Positions 62,388-64,000 of a DNA stretch of 64,000 nt are shown one piece after another (within the stretch, counting starts at the first letter, position 1; each line of letters starts with the position of its first letter). The DNA is taken from positions 780,499 through 844,498 of the forward strand of contig SSNP01000025.1 of NCBI GenBank assembly GCA_006937955.1, read 5' to 3'. This stretch comes from Pachypanchax playfairii. Lineage: Eukaryota > Chordata > Actinopteri > Cyprinodontiformes > Aplocheilidae. The position numbers were made by a program, and so were the translations under genes. The notes beneath the pieces were generated by a model. That model worked only from the letters and a program-made list of their open reading frames with translations. It did not search any database and was not told the origin of the DNA.

Positions 62388-64000
62388 CGTTTGGAAGAAT
62401 GTTGATTTTTCATTAGATGTTCAATATACAAGCAGCGAGTTGACTGTGTGAACACTGTGAAACAACATATTCTTCAGTTTTAAATATGGTTTGAGGAAGT
62501 GACACTTTTCTTGAGATGATGAAAAAAAATATATAAAAGTTTACAAGTTCTTCTGCTTCAGTTTCAAGAGCGACAGAAATGAAACAATCAATGAAAAAAG
62601 AACATCATTTTCAAGAATTTTTTGCAATATTTGTCTACTTTGTTCTGTATCATTTACTATATAAACATATAATATATGAATAACTGAGACACTAGCAGAA
62701 ATAAGGATTTTAAATCATCATTAATCTGCAGAGAACTGCTGACTAAATTCACCAGATGCTTCAACATTCAAGTGAGACATTCTAAGACATTGCAAAGAAA
62801 TCACAAACGCAATGTTGTTTTAATGCAGTTTACATTTGATCTGTGTAATGAATTGTGAATTTTGTCATTTATGTTTTAGGTAGTGTCATTTTCTCCACAT
62901 ATTTTCATGCTTGAGCAGTTTTCTTTGTCATTTCATCCATCAGCACACACACTTCTACATTTTCTTCTAAAAATACATCCCTGTCTGGTATTTTCCAGTT
63001 ACTCAGTAAAGTTTGTGGGATCTCAGCACATCTTTGTCTGATAACTGAATGTGTTACTGATGACAAAATTGTATTTCAATGAACATGAACCGGACTGTAG
63101 CAAAAAAGAGGAAGGAAGCACTTTTAGAACATCCTCTTTCACAGATAAATTATAATCATCTGTTTTACAGTTTATCTCTGTTTACAAAAACCTCCAGTGG
63201 GTGAGGAGCACCCCAAACAGAACCACAACTTAAGCAAACATGCTTGTTTTTTTCATGGGAGAGAACCTGTTGAAAATGTAAGAAAAGAACATGCAGATTT
63301 ACTGAAAGGACCCAGACAGGAGTTGAACCCAGGCAACAGTTCTACTGTGAGAATTTATCTGTAATAAATATTAGACTACAAGCAAGAAAAGGATGAGAAA
63401 CTAGAACATAAAATGTTTCCCACATGGTCCAGTATTGTTGGAAACTTTAGTAGGATGTAATGGTAACATGAAATATTAGTGTGTCATGAACGTGTAGATG
63501 AGCTAATATTTATCATTAAACATTTACACTGTGACAACACGTCCTACATGCTTTTAATCTGGAGAGTAAATGAGTTCTTCTGCCCCCAACTGTTAGATGA
63601 ACATAATTTGTCCCCTAAAAAAACAAGTATATGAATTTAAATACCAACTCTTCATTTATATCGGACATCAGATGTTAATATGCAAATTAACTTTAAACTA
63701 CATTATGAGTTAATGAGGAACTTTTTAATGGCAGCAGCACAAGTTTCTTCATTAAATATTTCTATAAGAAATCTTTTACATGGAAACAAGACAGCACATG
63801 AAAGAAACCTGGACTGATTATTGGTAACTGTATTTATTCCATTATTTGTGTTTAAGAATATAACATTGGTTTACAAAATATAATGGCTGATTTTATATTG
63901 TTAACTGTGCAAACAACACATACTACAAGGTGAAGTAATGAAAATCCTTTGAAACAGCTTGTAAAGTTTGTGTCCACCAGAGGGCGGCAGAGGGCAGGAT
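62388..64000. other. Upstream flank of lectin gene 2
   Basis: AT-rich, with possible regulatory motifs near the gene and a worn family A repeat at about 63190-63345 ('gttgaacccaggcaacagtt' block). No gene is recognised to the right edge. Confidence 0.5.
62493..62500 (+). promoter_or_regulatory. PU.1/ETS-type site upstream of lectin gene 2
   Basis: GAGGAAGT about 106 bp upstream of the start codon at 62387. An IRF-like GAAACTGAAG on the minus strand lies near 62555-62570. Both would suit myeloid expression, but they are short motifs. Confidence 0.3.

Overview
The window is eukaryotic, almost certainly teleost fish: intron-rich genes with GT-AG splice sites, vertebrate protein families, long AT-rich introns, microsatellites and several families of short dispersed repeats. 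No assembled exon set crosses a prokaryotic-type operon, and most long open frames are chance. I rebuilt genes by joining exons whose splice sites and reading phases agree. I cannot name the species; the gene set suits a percomorph-type teleost.

Layout, left to right: (1) the first two coding exons of spen (minus), whose remainder lies off the left edge; (2) a repeat-bearing gap of about 4.3 kb with one isolated CpG-rich spot; (3) tmem82 (minus, 5 exons); (4) mad2l2/REV7 (minus, 8 exons), with a dead Tc1-type transposon in an intron; (5) slc25a45-like mitochondrial carrier (plus, 6 exons); (6) slc35e2 (minus, 8 coding exons), with a perfect 20-bp minisatellite in its last intron; (7) a complete 9-exon plus-strand gene for a 329-residue multi-pass membrane protein that I do not recognise, starting with an acidic dileucine sorting motif; (8) nadk (minus, 11 coding exons in the long form, with a second first exon inside the gene); (9) a cluster of C-type lectin receptor genes (minus): one complete 7-exon gene and a second, 6-exon gene interrupted by a 10-N gap.

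The spen, tmem82, mad2l2, slc35e2 and nadk set matches genes of human chromosome 1p36, so the left 49 kb is a conserved housekeeping block, while the lectin cluster to the right is an immune-type accessory block. The genes do not form a pathway. They cover transcriptional repression (spen), DNA damage tolerance (mad2l2), membrane transport (slc25a45, slc35e2), NADP synthesis (nadk) and glycan or ligand recognition (lectins).

The points most worth a second look are the unrecognised membrane protein, the near-identical 1,644-bp copies on either side of the N gap (probably two alleles assembled in tandem), the two alternative first exons of nadk, and the contrasting calcium-site residues of the two lectins.
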